A stretch of 64,000 nt of DNA from Thermocoleostomius sinensis A174 (GTDB lineage: Bacteria; Cyanobacteriota; Cyanobacteriia; Elainellales; Elainellaceae). Position numbers and translations under genes: made by a program. Below, piece by piece: positions 1-8,059 of the stretch (positions are counted from its first letter, which is position 1; every line of letters begins with the position of its first letter). The notes beneath the pieces were generated by a model that ran no database searches, was not told where the DNA came from, and saw only the letters and a list, made by a program, of their open reading frames with translations. Location of the stretch: positions 434,001-498,000 of the forward strand of contig NZ_CP113797.1 in the NCBI RefSeq assembly GCF_026802175.1, in the 5' to 3' direction.

Positions 1-77
1 CCTGAAACCACATCCGGCAGTTGAAAATCAGGGGCTTGGGTTCCCAATTCCAACATGGTTGAGGCAGTTCTCGCCAT
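1..77 (-). CDS. Redoxin/thioredoxin-family protein, N-terminus only
   Basis: The 25 codons visible before the window edge read MARTASTMLELGTQAPDFQL and then PDVVS. The G-x-x-A-P-D-F-x-L-P-D pattern is the usual opening of AhpC/TSA-type redoxins and thioredoxin-like proteins of cyanobacteria, which reduce peroxides or disulfides in the cytosol. The catalytic cysteine would lie beyond the window edge, so the exact subfamily cannot be named. It starts 29 nt after the end of the unknown gene at 107-610 on the same strand, so the two are probably cotranscribed. Confidence 0.6.
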   Translation of the reverse strand, partial: MARTASTMLELGTQAPDFQLPDVVS

Positions 78-106
78 ATGCAGCTACTCCTTCGTTTCCA
101 GACTTG

Positions 107-610
107 TCACTGGTAATTGTAATAGAGTCGTTCTTCTAGCCAAACCTGGACTTCTTCTTCAGATTCTAGATAGGTAGCCTGTCCGGTCAGTGGATCATAG
201 GCATACCACCAAACACGCCCCCCTTGATCAGTGATTTGATGAACTTCAGGCTCACTCGAAGACAAGGACCTCCAACTAGAGAGTAGTTGGTTGACACATT
301 CGTCTAGCAATTGCCAGACCTGGGGATGGGATGGGCCAAGCTCAAGCTGCCAGCAGTTGTTTAAATGCTCAATTTGTTGAACCCGGTAGAGCAGAGGCTG
401 ATCTCGGTTGATTAAAGTGTGCCAGAAGTATTTAATCTGGTCTATTAGATTGGCTGAAGGAATTGGAACTGAATCTGGGATTAGCTCTAATTGTTTGTAG
501 CGCTGCCACTGCATGTCTACAGAAGATTTCATAAGAATGCTCCGTTGTAGGGTTGAAAAAACGAGGCGCGTTCCTTCGGGGTAGCTCCCTACTTCCGTCC
601 CCTCCGCCAT
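107..610 (-). CDS. Conserved-looking hypothetical protein, 167 aa
   Basis: I do not recognise this family. The protein is 167 residues, soluble and tryptophan-rich. Its C-terminal third contains GGRVWWYAYDPLTGQATYLE, which resembles a small beta-hairpin rather than a catalytic motif, followed by an acidic E-S-E-E-E stretch and a W-L-E-E tail. No signal peptide or membrane segment is visible. It lies immediately upstream of the redoxin gene on the same strand (29-nt gap), suggesting one operon. Codon use fits the chromosome. The start ATG at 610 is the first in the frame. Confidence 0.6.
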   Translation of the reverse strand: MAEGTEVGSYPEGTRLVFSTLQRSILMKSSVDMQWQRYKQLELIPDSVPIPSANLIDQIKYFWHTLINRDQPLLYRVQQIEHLNNCWQLELGPSHPQVWQLLDECVNQLLSSWRSLSSSEPEVHQITDQGGRVWWYAYDPLTGQATYLESEEEVQVWLEERLYYNYQ

Positions 611-946
611 AGATGCAGTTGAGCTTCAGTCACTTGACCTAGCGGGGGATGAACGAATTAAATAAATCGATATCTGTATTACATGATACAAAATGCTTGG
701 ACACTTGGGGGCAATGTCATCAAATGTACATATCATTTCTAAACATCATTTCTGACGTAAGCAGACTGTTTGCAGCACTGATGCGCGCCATTCACAACGC
801 TGATACAAAGAAGATGTCTATACGTGTAACTAATTGTAAAGTCATAAGGTCTTGATTTATAGATAAACAAATCTGTTTTAGTGTCTGTCGCTACATTTTT
901 TAATTCGCTTCATTGGTATTTCTAGTGACAGTTCAATGAATTGCTT
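611..946. other. Intergenic leader region upstream of the guanidine riboswitch
   Basis: No convincing gene. A 68-codon plus-strand frame (649-855) has no visible ribosome-binding site and no recognisable motif, so I treat it as chance. The stretch must contain the promoter of the minus-strand gene starting at 610 and of the riboswitch transcript beginning before 947. I could not pick a reliable -35/-10 pair. Confidence 0.5.
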
Positions 947-1118
947 CTAGGGTTCCGTTTCAACTGGTTAAGGATCTTGTTGCGATCTTTCGTTGCTGTT
1001 AACTTTGGTAACTGCTAAGTTGAAGGTCTGGTCCGAGAGAAGCAAGCTAGCTTAGAAAGCCACACTGCTTTATTCAAGGTTTGCTAGCCACACGGCGGGA
1101 AAAAAACCCGGGAGGAAC
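941..1118 (+). ncRNA. Guanidine-I riboswitch aptamer (ykkC motif)
   Basis: Three conserved blocks of the ykkC/guanidine-I aptamer occur in order and with plausible spacing: CTAGGGTTCCG at 947-957, CTGGTCCGAGAGA at 1028-1040, and ACACGGCGGGA at 1090-1100 followed by an A-run and ACCCGGGAGGA. These are the guanidinium-binding and loop-docking elements of the family. The aptamer sits 130 nt upstream of a guanidine-hydrolase-type gene, which is the expected regulatory partner. The lineage-typical last block overlaps the 5' arm of a terminator (1099-1170), so guanidine binding should block termination and switch the downstream operon on. The aptamer assignment is seen directly; the on-switch logic is inferred from the overlap. 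Confidence 0.93.
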
Positions 1119-1170
1119 TTCAGTTCACGATCGAATGGATCTGGCTGACGGTTTCTTTCGGGTTTTTTTC
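1099..1170 (+). terminator. Riboswitch-controlled intrinsic terminator
   Basis: Twelve bases at 1099-1110 (GAAAAAAACCCG) are perfectly complementary to 1159-1170 (CGGGTTTTTTTC). The helix can continue inward through 1111-1118 with 1151-1158 using several G-U pairs, leaving a loop of about 32 nt. The 3' arm ends in a run of seven T. Because 1099-1118 is also the last conserved part of the aptamer, the terminator and the ligand-bound aptamer exclude each other. Confidence 0.8.
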
Positions 1171-1247
1171 ATTCGTTTGTTGCAACTCGCTCTTGTTCAC
1201 AAGCTGGTACACTCATGTGCAACGTTTCAATCTTAGAGGGGGTTTAA

Positions 1248-2453
1248 ATGTCTGCTAACCCTGACGATACGCCAACCTTTCAAAGCCCTGAAGTCAATGG
1301 ACAGGTGCCGACTGAGGCACAGCGGGCCTTAGATCTGGAAACCCGATTGCCTTTGACGGGATGGCAACAAGAGGTGTCTGAAGGACTGGAATACGGACTA
1401 GAGGCGGCTGATAGTATCCGCGATCGCACAATTCCCACCTTCTCTCGTGGGGAATTGCCCCATTATGCCGGCATCAACACTTTTCTTAAGGCACCGTACT
1501 TGGTCGATGTCCGTGAGGTGGGCAAATATGATGTAGCGATCGTGGGGGTTCCCCATGATTCAGGCACTACCTATCGTCCGGGAACGCGCTTTGGACCCCA
1601 GGGGATTCGGCGAATTTCGGCCTTGTATACGCCGTACAATTTTGAATTGGGTGTGGATTTGCGGGAGCAGATTACACTGTGTGATGTGGGCGATATTTTC
1701 ACCATTCCGGGCAACAACGAAAAGTCGTTTGATCAAATCTCGAAGGGAATTGCGCACATTTTCAGTTCCGGAGCCTTTCCCATCATTTTGGGTGGGGATC
1801 ATTCAATCGGTTTTCCCACCGTGCGCGGCGTTTGTCGGCATTTGGGGGATAAGAAAGTAGGAATTATTCACTTCGATCGTCATGTAGATACTCAAGAAAC
1901 AGACTTAGACGAACGAATGCACACTTGTCCTTGGTTTCATGCTACCAACATGGCCAATGCACCCGCTAAAAACTTAGTGCAGTTGGGGATTGGGGGCTGG
2001 CAAGTGCCGCGCCAAGGAGTGAAAGTCTGTCGAGAACGCGCCACCAACATCCTAACCGTTACCGATATTACCGAAATCGGTTTGGATGCTGCCGTAGAGT
2101 TTGCCCTAGAACGAGCATTAGACGGAACAGATTGCGTTTATATCAGCTTCGACATTGACTGCATTGATGCTGGCTTTGTACCAGGGACAGGCTGGCCAGA
2201 ACCTGGTGGATTGTTGCCCCGTGAAGCGCTGTATCTTTTAGGAAAAATTGTGCAGCGTGCTCCAGTTTGCGGACTAGAAGTAGTGGAAGTGTCTCCGCCA
2301 TATGATGTCAGCGATATGACAGCGCTAATGGCGACGCGGGTGATTTGCGATACGATGGCGCATTTGGTGCTGTCTGGTCAATTGCCACGTCAGGAGAAAC
2401 CCGCTTACATCAATACCGAAGCGAATATGCATGTGGACATGGCATGGGTGTGA
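1248..2453 (+). CDS. gdmH: Guanidine hydrolase, ureohydrolase family (Sll1077/GdmH type)
   Basis: A 401-residue arginase/agmatinase-fold enzyme. The di-metal motifs are intact: GGDHS near residue 184, FDRHVD near 210 (arginine where agmatinases have DAHxD), and SFDIDCID near 300. The long N-terminal extension, the DRHVD variant and the SGTTYRPGTRFGP segment match what I recall of Synechocystis Sll1077, shown to be a Ni-dependent guanidine hydrolase (guanidine to urea plus ammonia). Two facts of context support guanidine rather than agmatine: a guanidine-I riboswitch upstream and HypA/HypB-like nickel chaperone genes directly downstream. A strong AGAGGGGG ribosome-binding site precedes the ATG. 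Agmatinase remains the alternative annotation if context is ignored. Confidence 0.9.
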   Translation: MSANPDDTPTFQSPEVNGQVPTEAQRALDLETRLPLTGWQQEVSEGLEYGLEAADSIRDRTIPTFSRGELPHYAGINTFLKAPYLVDVREVGKYDVAIVGVPHDSGTTYRPGTRFGPQGIRRISALYTPYNFELGVDLREQITLCDVGDIFTIPGNNEKSFDQISKGIAHIFSSGAFPIILGGDHSIGFPTVRGVCRHLGDKKVGIIHFDRHVDTQETDLDERMHTCPWFHATNMANAPAKNLVQLGIGGWQVPRQGVKVCRERATNILTVTDITEIGLDAAVEFALERALDGTDCVYISFDIDCIDAGFVPGTGWPEPGGLLPREALYLLGKIVQRAPVCGLEVVEVSPPYDVSDMTALMATRVICDTMAHLVLSGQLPRQEKPAYINTEANMHVDMAWV

Positions 2454-2521
2454 AGAAAAAAGACAAAAAGTGAAGGAATGAAGAATAGAAATCAAGGTGA
2501 AAGAGTGAAGGAATTTTGATC

Positions 2522-2893
2522 ATGCATGAAACAGACATGACCAAAGCATTGATTCTGACAGTAAAAGATTGGTGGGAGTCACAACCCGATCGCCCTACCA
2601 TCTCGCACGTCTATCTGACAGTGGGCCAATTCACCTGTGTTGAACCTGCGAGTCTACAGTTTAGCTTTGAGGTACAAACACGTCAGACGTTTTTGGACGG
2701 AGCAAAACTCGTCATTCAAGAAACCCCCTTAATTGCTTTTTGCCATCATTGTCAGCAAGAGTATCACCCCGAAATTGGCATTCACTATGCTTGTCCCACT
2801 TGTCAATCGCCGATGGATGATATTCGGTCTGGTCGAGAACTGAAAATCGATCGACTCGAATATACTTCCCAACCCCCAATTCCTCTTCCCTAA
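2522..2893 (+). CDS. HypA-like nickel-insertion accessory protein
   Basis: A 123-residue protein beginning [10 protein letters not shown]. The MHE start carries the His-2 nickel ligand of HypA, so I choose the ATG at 2522 over the in-frame TTG at 2516; AAGGAA lies 9 nt upstream. Two C-x2-C pairs (CHHC near residue 72 and CPTC near 92) form the HypA zinc site. No hydrogenase genes are nearby; instead it follows the guanidine hydrolase by 68 nt, as the sll1078 homologue does in Synechocystis, so it probably loads nickel into that enzyme. The last residues (SQPPIPLP and the stop) are written in a CCCAA/TTCC low-complexity repeat. Confidence 0.88.
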   Translation: MHETDMTKALILTVKDWWESQPDRPTISHVYLTVGQFTCVEPASLQFSFEVQTRQTFLDGAKLVIQETPLIAFCHHCQQEYHPEIGIHYACPTCQSPMDDIRSGRELKIDRLEYTSQPPIPLP

Positions 2894-2932
2894 CTCCAAC
2901 TCCCGATTCCCGACTCCTATTTCCCAACCTAC
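2868..2932. repeat. Heptamer-like CCCAA/TTCCC low-complexity repeat
   Basis: An imperfect tandem run of units such as CCCAACC, CCAATTC and CTCCCGA, filling the hypA-hypB gap and running back into the end of hypA. It resembles the short tandemly repeated (STRR) sequences known in filamentous cyanobacteria. Similar runs occur at 47121-47162 and 54041-54074. Confidence 0.7.
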
Positions 2933-2933
2933 C

Positions 2934-3653
2934 ATGCATCAAACCTTTGACGCCGCTCTAGAAATCAACCTACTCCACGCCAATCAACAAGGTGCAGACC
3001 ACAATCGATCGCATTTTGATGAATGGGGAATTACCTGTTTGAATGTCATGAGTAGTCCTGGTGCTGGAAAAACAGCCCTGTTAGAGAGAACATTAGCTGA
3101 ACTGAATCATGAATTAAGAATGGCGGTAATTGAAGGCGATATGACAACTGAATTAGACGCCGATCGCCTACGTCAATACAATGTTCCAGTGATTGCCATT
3201 AACACCGGACGTTCCTGTCATTTGGATGCCAGAATGGTGGCAGGTGGAATTCATCAATTTGCCCATCAATACAATCCGTCGGACTTTGATTTGGTGTTTG
3301 TAGAAAATGTCGGCAATTTGGTTTGTCCGGCTAAGTTTGAGGTAGGTGAACACGCTAAAGTTGCACTACTCAGTGTTACGGAAGGGGAAGACAAGCCGCT
3401 GAAATATCCGGTGATGTTTCAAGAAGCAGATTGCCTGTTAATTACCAAATTGGATTTAGCCCCCTATTTGGATGTAAAGCTCGATCGCATTGTCGAAAAT
3501 GTGCGTCAGATGAATTCCCACGTGACCATTATTCCCGTTTCTGCCAAAACTGGTGAAGGGTTAAGTCAGTGGTTCGATTGGATTCGATCGAGCTTGTCTC
3601 ACTACACAATGCAAAATTTGCCAATTTCAGCCAGTATGTCATTAGGTGGTTAG
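2934..3653 (+). CDS. HypB-like nickel-insertion GTPase
   Basis: A 239-residue SIMIBI-class GTPase. SSPGAGKT (about residue 41) is the Walker A loop, [10 protein letters not shown] (about 124) is the hallmark HypB switch/metal motif, and TKLDLAPY (about 170) is the G4-like base-recognition segment. It lacks the histidine-rich N-terminus of some HypB proteins. It would use GTP to drive nickel transfer together with the HypA-like protein. Position as third gene behind guanidine hydrolase, 40 nt after hypA, matches the sll1079 arrangement and argues for a dedicated role in maturing that enzyme rather than a hydrogenase. Confidence 0.9.
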   Translation: MHQTFDAALEINLLHANQQGADHNRSHFDEWGITCLNVMSSPGAGKTALLERTLAELNHELRMAVIEGDMTTELDADRLRQYNVPVIAINTGRSCHLDARMVAGGIHQFAHQYNPSDFDLVFVENVGNLVCPAKFEVGEHAKVALLSVTEGEDKPLKYPVMFQEADCLLITKLDLAPYLDVKLDRIVENVRQMNSHVTIIPVSAKTGEGLSQWFDWIRSSLSHYTMQNLPISASMSLGG

Positions 3654-3950
3654 TCAACTTTAGACTAGTTTGTGTATTGCTCAAAATCGCAATGCATGTG
3701 CGCTAATGCCTCCTATCACTATTACCCCCATTTCCTTGTAGCCGGTAGAAGTTATTGCTTGTCGTATATCTCAAACAACGACGAAGTTTGCGCTATTTTC
3801 ATGCTTTTGGCTAGTATCAAATAGTGCACAAATTAAATATTCGTGCTTGTCGATACAGATTCTTAGGTCAAGAGGTATTTACGATAAACGCAACATCGAG
3901 ACTTATTGTATCGTTCATCAATCAAGAAGTAGCTTCAACGGATCTTGTTT

Positions 3951-5441
3951 ATGTCTAATACAATTCTTTTCTGGGGAATCATTGCATTCCTTTTGGCAAC
4001 GCTTGGTGTTGGCGTTTATGCTTCAAAGCAAATCAAAGGAGATAGCGTTAATTATTTAGTGGCAGGACGAGGCTTAGTGCTACCGTTGGCGGCAGCAACT
4101 CTAATGGCGCAATCGGTCGATTCTAACGCTACGTTGGGAAATACGGATTTAGTCGCTGAATTCGGGTTTTGGGCTGGAGCCTCATTGCCGCTGGGGTTGG
4201 CGCTTTGCTTATTTTTAACTGCCATATTCTATGCAAAGCCGTTGAACCGCATGAACTTGATCACGCTACCTGATTTTTATCGGGTAAAGTATGGTCGCAT
4301 GACAGAGTTTGTTGCTTCAATCATTATGGTATTAAGCTTCTCGTTCTTACTGGCGGGAAACTTAGTAGCAGGTGGATATTTGTTTCAAACCTTTTTGGGA
4401 ACTAGCTACACAGCGGGCGTAGTGTTTATTGCGCTGATTGTGTTCATCTACACGGCTAGCGGCGGCTTGTTTGCTGTGGCTTATACAGATGCAATTCAGG
4501 TGGCGATCGCATTTTTGGGTTCTATCCTGCTAATTGGGTTTGTTGCCCTAGCATTTGGACTCAATATTCCGGCGGATACCGGGCCATTGGCGTTCGGACA
4601 ACTGACCAACCCTGAGCAAGGTGCGTTGATTAATTGGGCCACCCTATTAGCCTTAGGGCTGGGTGATATTGTGGCAATCGATTTTATGGCGCGAGTTTTT
4701 GCAGCAGAAAGCCCCGAAACAGCACAGCGGGCTTGTTTTATCGGTTCGCTTGGAACGGTAATCATTGGCGTTCCCTTTTCCATCATTGCTCTGTCTGCAT
4801 CTCAAATTTTGGATCAGGCCGGAGTCGTAGCAGATGGGCCATTACTTTTCGCCATGATTCGAGATATTGTTCCTCCCGTGATTGGGCTAATTGTGATTGC
4901 TGCTATCCTCTCTGCGTCATTATCAACGGCTGATGGTGCAATTCTAGGTACTTCCTCGGTCATTGCTCACAATATCATCGGCATTCGCCATACTGATCAT
5001 GGCGCAGGAGGCGATCGCTTGCTAGCTCTAACTCGCACGATGGCCGTTGTCATTACCTTACTTGGTATTTTCTTCGCGCTGCGGGTTCCTCAAACTGGTG
5101 TCTTATTGTTGTTAGCGTTTGATTTAGGCTTTGCGGGTTTATTAGTTCCACTGACAGGAGGGTTATTCTGGCCCAAAGCCACTCGAGAAGGAGCATTGGC
5201 TTGTATTATTGTTGGCTCTGTTACACGGTTAATATTGTTCATGCTGATGCCAACCACCTTTGGAATCGATAACACGTTGCTATACATTCCAAACACCCTC
5301 TTTACGCCTGACTTTGATGGCATTCCGACGCTAGTTAGTCCACTAATTGGGCTAGCTGTATTTCTAATTGTTTCAAACAAAACTTACCGAGGCTTACGTG
5401 CCGAAGATCCAGAAACGGCGCGGGAGTTGCAGCGGCTTTAG
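3951..5441 (+). CDS. Sodium:solute symporter (SSS/SLC5 family)
   Basis: A 496-residue integral membrane protein with about 13 hydrophobic segments. Typical SSS features include GVGVYASKQIKGDSVNYLVAGR near the N-terminus, ASGGLFAVAYTDAIQ around residue 180 (the family signature region), and SASLSTADGAILGTSSVIAHN around 325 (Na2-site serines). The ATG at 3951 is preferred over an in-frame TTG at 3945. The substrate cannot be read from sequence; SSS members carry urea, proline, pantothenate, choline or acetate. Its place 297 nt downstream of the guanidine hydrolase operon suggests a guanidine- or urea-related substrate, but it may have its own promoter. Confidence 0.85.
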   Translation: MSNTILFWGIIAFLLATLGVGVYASKQIKGDSVNYLVAGRGLVLPLAAATLMAQSVDSNATLGNTDLVAEFGFWAGASLPLGLALCLFLTAIFYAKPLNRMNLITLPDFYRVKYGRMTEFVASIIMVLSFSFLLAGNLVAGGYLFQTFLGTSYTAGVVFIALIVFIYTASGGLFAVAYTDAIQVAIAFLGSILLIGFVALAFGLNIPADTGPLAFGQLTNPEQGALINWATLLALGLGDIVAIDFMARVFAAESPETAQRACFIGSLGTVIIGVPFSIIALSASQILDQAGVVADGPLLFAMIRDIVPPVIGLIVIAAILSASLSTADGAILGTSSVIAHNIIGIRHTDHGAGGDRLLALTRTMAVVITLLGIFFALRVPQTGVLLLLAFDLGFAGLLVPLTGGLFWPKATREGALACIIVGSVTRLILFMLMPTTFGIDNTLLYIPNTLFTPDFDGIPTLVSPLIGLAVFLIVSNKTYRGLRAEDPETARELQRL

Positions 5442-5494
5442 CGAAGGCTACGGTGATATAGATAGACTAAATAAGCTCCCCCGCTTCTCGCACC

Positions 5495-5581
5495 TTTCTA
5501 CGTTCTTATGCATTTCTACGTTCTTATGCATTTGCGATGCGCTAGAGGATGTTTCCTACAAATTGACTCCTACAAATTGAC
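5495..5581. repeat. Two adjacent short tandem duplications
   Basis: TTTCTACGTTCTTATGCA occurs twice head to tail (5495-5512, 5513-5530), and TCCTACAAATTGAC twice (5554-5567, 5568-5581), with a third partial CTACAAATT copy at about 5587. They occupy the convergent gap between the symporter and purM. Confidence 0.85.
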
Positions 5582-5586
5582 GTTTG

Positions 5587-6615
5587 CTACAAATTCACCA
5601 ACGCCAATTCACCCGTTCCGGCAATCACTTGTCCAATCGTCCAAGCGGCCAGATTTTGTGCGGCAAACCACTGAATCGTGCGATCGACTTGATTGGGTGG
5701 AACCAGCAACACAAAGCCAATGCCCATATTGAATGTATGGAACATGTCGATCGGGCTGACGGAACCACGCGCTGCAAGCCAGGAAAAAATCGGTGGTATT
5801 GGCCAAGAAGAAGCATCCACCGCGATCGATTGGCCACTCGCTAAACATCTCGGTAGATTTTCCGGTAGCCCACCTCCGGTGATATGGGCCATGCCATGAA
5901 TTTCCAGTCCTGCTTGCCGCGCTGCCAAAACAGGTTTGACATAAATCTGGGTAGGGGTGAGCAGTTCATCAGCTAACGATTTGCCCCCCAGTTCAGAAGG
6001 TATAGCATCCAGTGAATACCCATTGGCTTCAATGATTTTCCGCACCAAGCTATACCCGTTGCTATGAATGCCTTGACTTGCCAGCCCGATCGCCACATCA
6101 CCTACTTGCACTTGCGAGCCATCTAGGATCTCGCTCTTTTCCACAATTCCAACACAAAATCCTGCTAAATCATACTCGCCCGCTTGATAAAACCCTGGCA
6201 TTTCTGCCGTTTCTCCGCCCAGCAGTGCACATCCCGCCATGCGGCATCCTTCAGCAATACCAGAGACGACTTCTGCTAACTGCTCAGGGTTCAGTCTGCC
6301 TGTTGCTAAATAATCCAAAAAAAACAGCGGTTCGGCTCCGGATGTTAATACATCGTTAACACACATCGCTACCAGGTCAATGCCAACTGTTGTGTGGTAA
6401 TCACACTGGTGTGCTAATTTCAGTTTTGTGCCCACGCCATCGGTTCCTGACACCAACACAGGCTCCCGATAGCCACTAGGTAACTGAAAAAATCCACTAA
6501 AGCCACCCAACCCACCCAACACCTCCGGACGATGAGTACTTTCCACCAGGCTGCGAATTCGCTGCACAAACGCCCGTCCTGCCTCTACATCCACACCTGC
6601 TTGCCGATAGTCCAT
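5587..6615 (-). CDS. purM: Phosphoribosylformylglycinamidine cyclo-ligase (AIR synthetase)
   Basis: A 342-residue PurM, closing FGAM to AIR with ATP in purine synthesis. It opens [13 protein letters not shown], contains the nucleotide-binding [13 protein letters not shown] (about residue 57), [19 protein letters not shown] (about 85) and [10 protein letters not shown] (about 247), all standard. Length is normal for the family. Convergent with the symporter gene. A ribosome-binding AGGAG-like motif lies upstream of the ATG on the minus strand. Confidence 0.97.
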   Translation of the reverse strand: MDYRQAGVDVEAGRAFVQRIRSLVESTHRPEVLGGLGGFSGFFQLPSGYREPVLVSGTDGVGTKLKLAHQCDYHTTVGIDLVAMCVNDVLTSGAEPLFFLDYLATGRLNPEQLAEVVSGIAEGCRMAGCALLGGETAEMPGFYQAGEYDLAGFCVGIVEKSEILDGSQVQVGDVAIGLASQGIHSNGYSLVRKIIEANGYSLDAIPSELGGKSLADELLTPTQIYVKPVLAARQAGLEIHGMAHITGGGLPENLPRCLASGQSIAVDASSWPIPPIFSWLAARGSVSPIDMFHTFNMGIGFVLLVPPNQVDRTIQWFAAQNLAAWTIGQVIAGTGELALVNL

Positions 6616-6825
6616 GTGCCTGTCTCCGATCGTCTCCCTTGCAGGAGGTATTGTATCGAATCAGCGAGTGATCGGTAATAGGGGGGAGTGGACTAGACGT
6701 GCGGATGGGCTTCAAGCATTCAAGTCAAACTTGTAACGATTGATGAACAGATCGATGACGACATCGTACAACGAAGACGACATCGTGCAACGAAGCGGCG
6801 TTTACTAGATGTGCCAGTTTGAATC

Positions 6826-7509
6826 TTAGCTATTAGAGATTAGAGAATACCCACAACAGCAAACTTGGTTACAGGAATGAACTGGATAAATTCTAACGTT
6901 ACAGTAATTTTTGCGGCTTTGGACAAATGCCTGCTGAACACTCGCCGGTAATTCTCTCCAAGTAAATTGATCGACAACCGATCGCCTTTCAATGATGGCT
7001 GCCTCCGTTTCCTGTGATGTTAATTGATTCACTGGTCTATTCTCTTTATGAGCCGTCATAGTAAGTTGGCGTCGATAAATCTTTTGTTCTTGAAAGCGTT
7101 CATATTTTGCTTCAACTTTTAGACAATGTCTCCTTACTATATCTTCAAGCTGGTAAGCCTGTTTACTATATACTTGACTATATACAATGCGTGCGTCTTG
7201 TTCTTGGCAAAGCAAGTAAACAGTATTGAGATATGTGCTGAAGTGAATTTTGTTTGATGATTGGTGAAAATGGTCTTGCAGAAATTCTGCAATATGATAA
7301 TAAATTCGTTTTTTACTTTCCACTTCTTGATCGATTTTTGCTAGCTCGGACAGCGATCGCTTGCTGTCATTCAATCCTTCGATCAATCCTTGTAGCCACA
7401 CTATCATTTGGTTGGGCGTTAGCTGTTTGCACTTTGCATTTTTTTGCAGAGACTCGATTTGAATCTGGAGCAATTGCAGCGTCTCACCAAATATTTCTTG
7501 ACTGCTCAT
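6826..7509 (-). CDS. Hypothetical protein, 227 aa, unknown family
   Basis: I do not recognise this protein. It is mostly helical and charged over residues 1-150 (Q/E/K-rich, coiled-coil-like start with ETLQLLQIQIESLQ), then has an acid/arginine segment (EAAIIERRSVVDQFTW) and ends in a cysteine cluster, NSCNQVCCCGYS, that could bind metal or be a chance tail. No signal peptide or membrane segment. It stands alone, with a 210-nt gap to purM and 550 nt to the divergent M16 gene. Confidence 0.5.
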   Translation of the reverse strand: MSSQEIFGETLQLLQIQIESLQKNAKCKQLTPNQMIVWLQGLIEGLNDSKRSLSELAKIDQEVESKKRIYYHIAEFLQDHFHQSSNKIHFSTYLNTVYLLCQEQDARIVYSQVYSKQAYQLEDIVRRHCLKVEAKYERFQEQKIYRRQLTMTAHKENRPVNQLTSQETEAAIIERRSVVDQFTWRELPASVQQAFVQSRKNYCNVRIYPVHSCNQVCCCGYSLISNS

Positions 7510-8059
7510 AGACTACTCTCAAACGAATGGTTTTTAACAGGGAATTAGTGGGTTTTTAACGGCTTTAGTTGCTGAATTCTGCCTCAAATGATGTAGAAAA
7601 CTGATAAAGCAATCGATCGAATTTGTTTACGATCGATGTAATCATTGATGCAATGATCAATGTCATGATTGCGGAATCTTCGACCTAATCTAACTGCAAT
7701 ATCTAACGGCGATGAAGAGGATACTATCTGGTTAGTTTGAACGGATGCTGGTTTTCCTGATTTCTAATCCGTAGGCGACGAATGCGCCGCTCAAATCACG
7801 ATACTGAAACGCTGTGGCTACACCCGTGTGTGGTCACACTACACCTTTCATTGAAAGGCGATGATTTCAAGAAAATCGTTACAATTCTAAATATGCGATG
7901 AATAGATGATTCGGCCAACCCTCGTATATGTAGTCCGGCCAACCCGCGAAAATGCTTAAATTTGCAACGCTGATGCCAGAATCCTCCAGATTTTGTTTAA
8001 ATCAGATTGGACTCGATGTCGGTCTCTGTTTATAACGCTGCCCCCTTGATCCAGTTGCT
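7510..8059. other. 550-bp divergent intergenic region
   Basis: No gene seen. Visible structure: a quasi-palindromic cluster of ATGAT/ATCAT and CAATG words at about 7639-7673, a small hairpin CTTTCATTGAAAG near 7845, and a near-duplicate CGGCCAACC[CT]CG word at about 7912 and 7933. It must hold the promoters of the two divergent genes, but I cannot place them. Confidence 0.4.

Noticed and set aside
649-855. 68-codon plus-strand reading frame
   Set aside because: No ribosome-binding site, no family resemblance, lies in the leader before the riboswitch.
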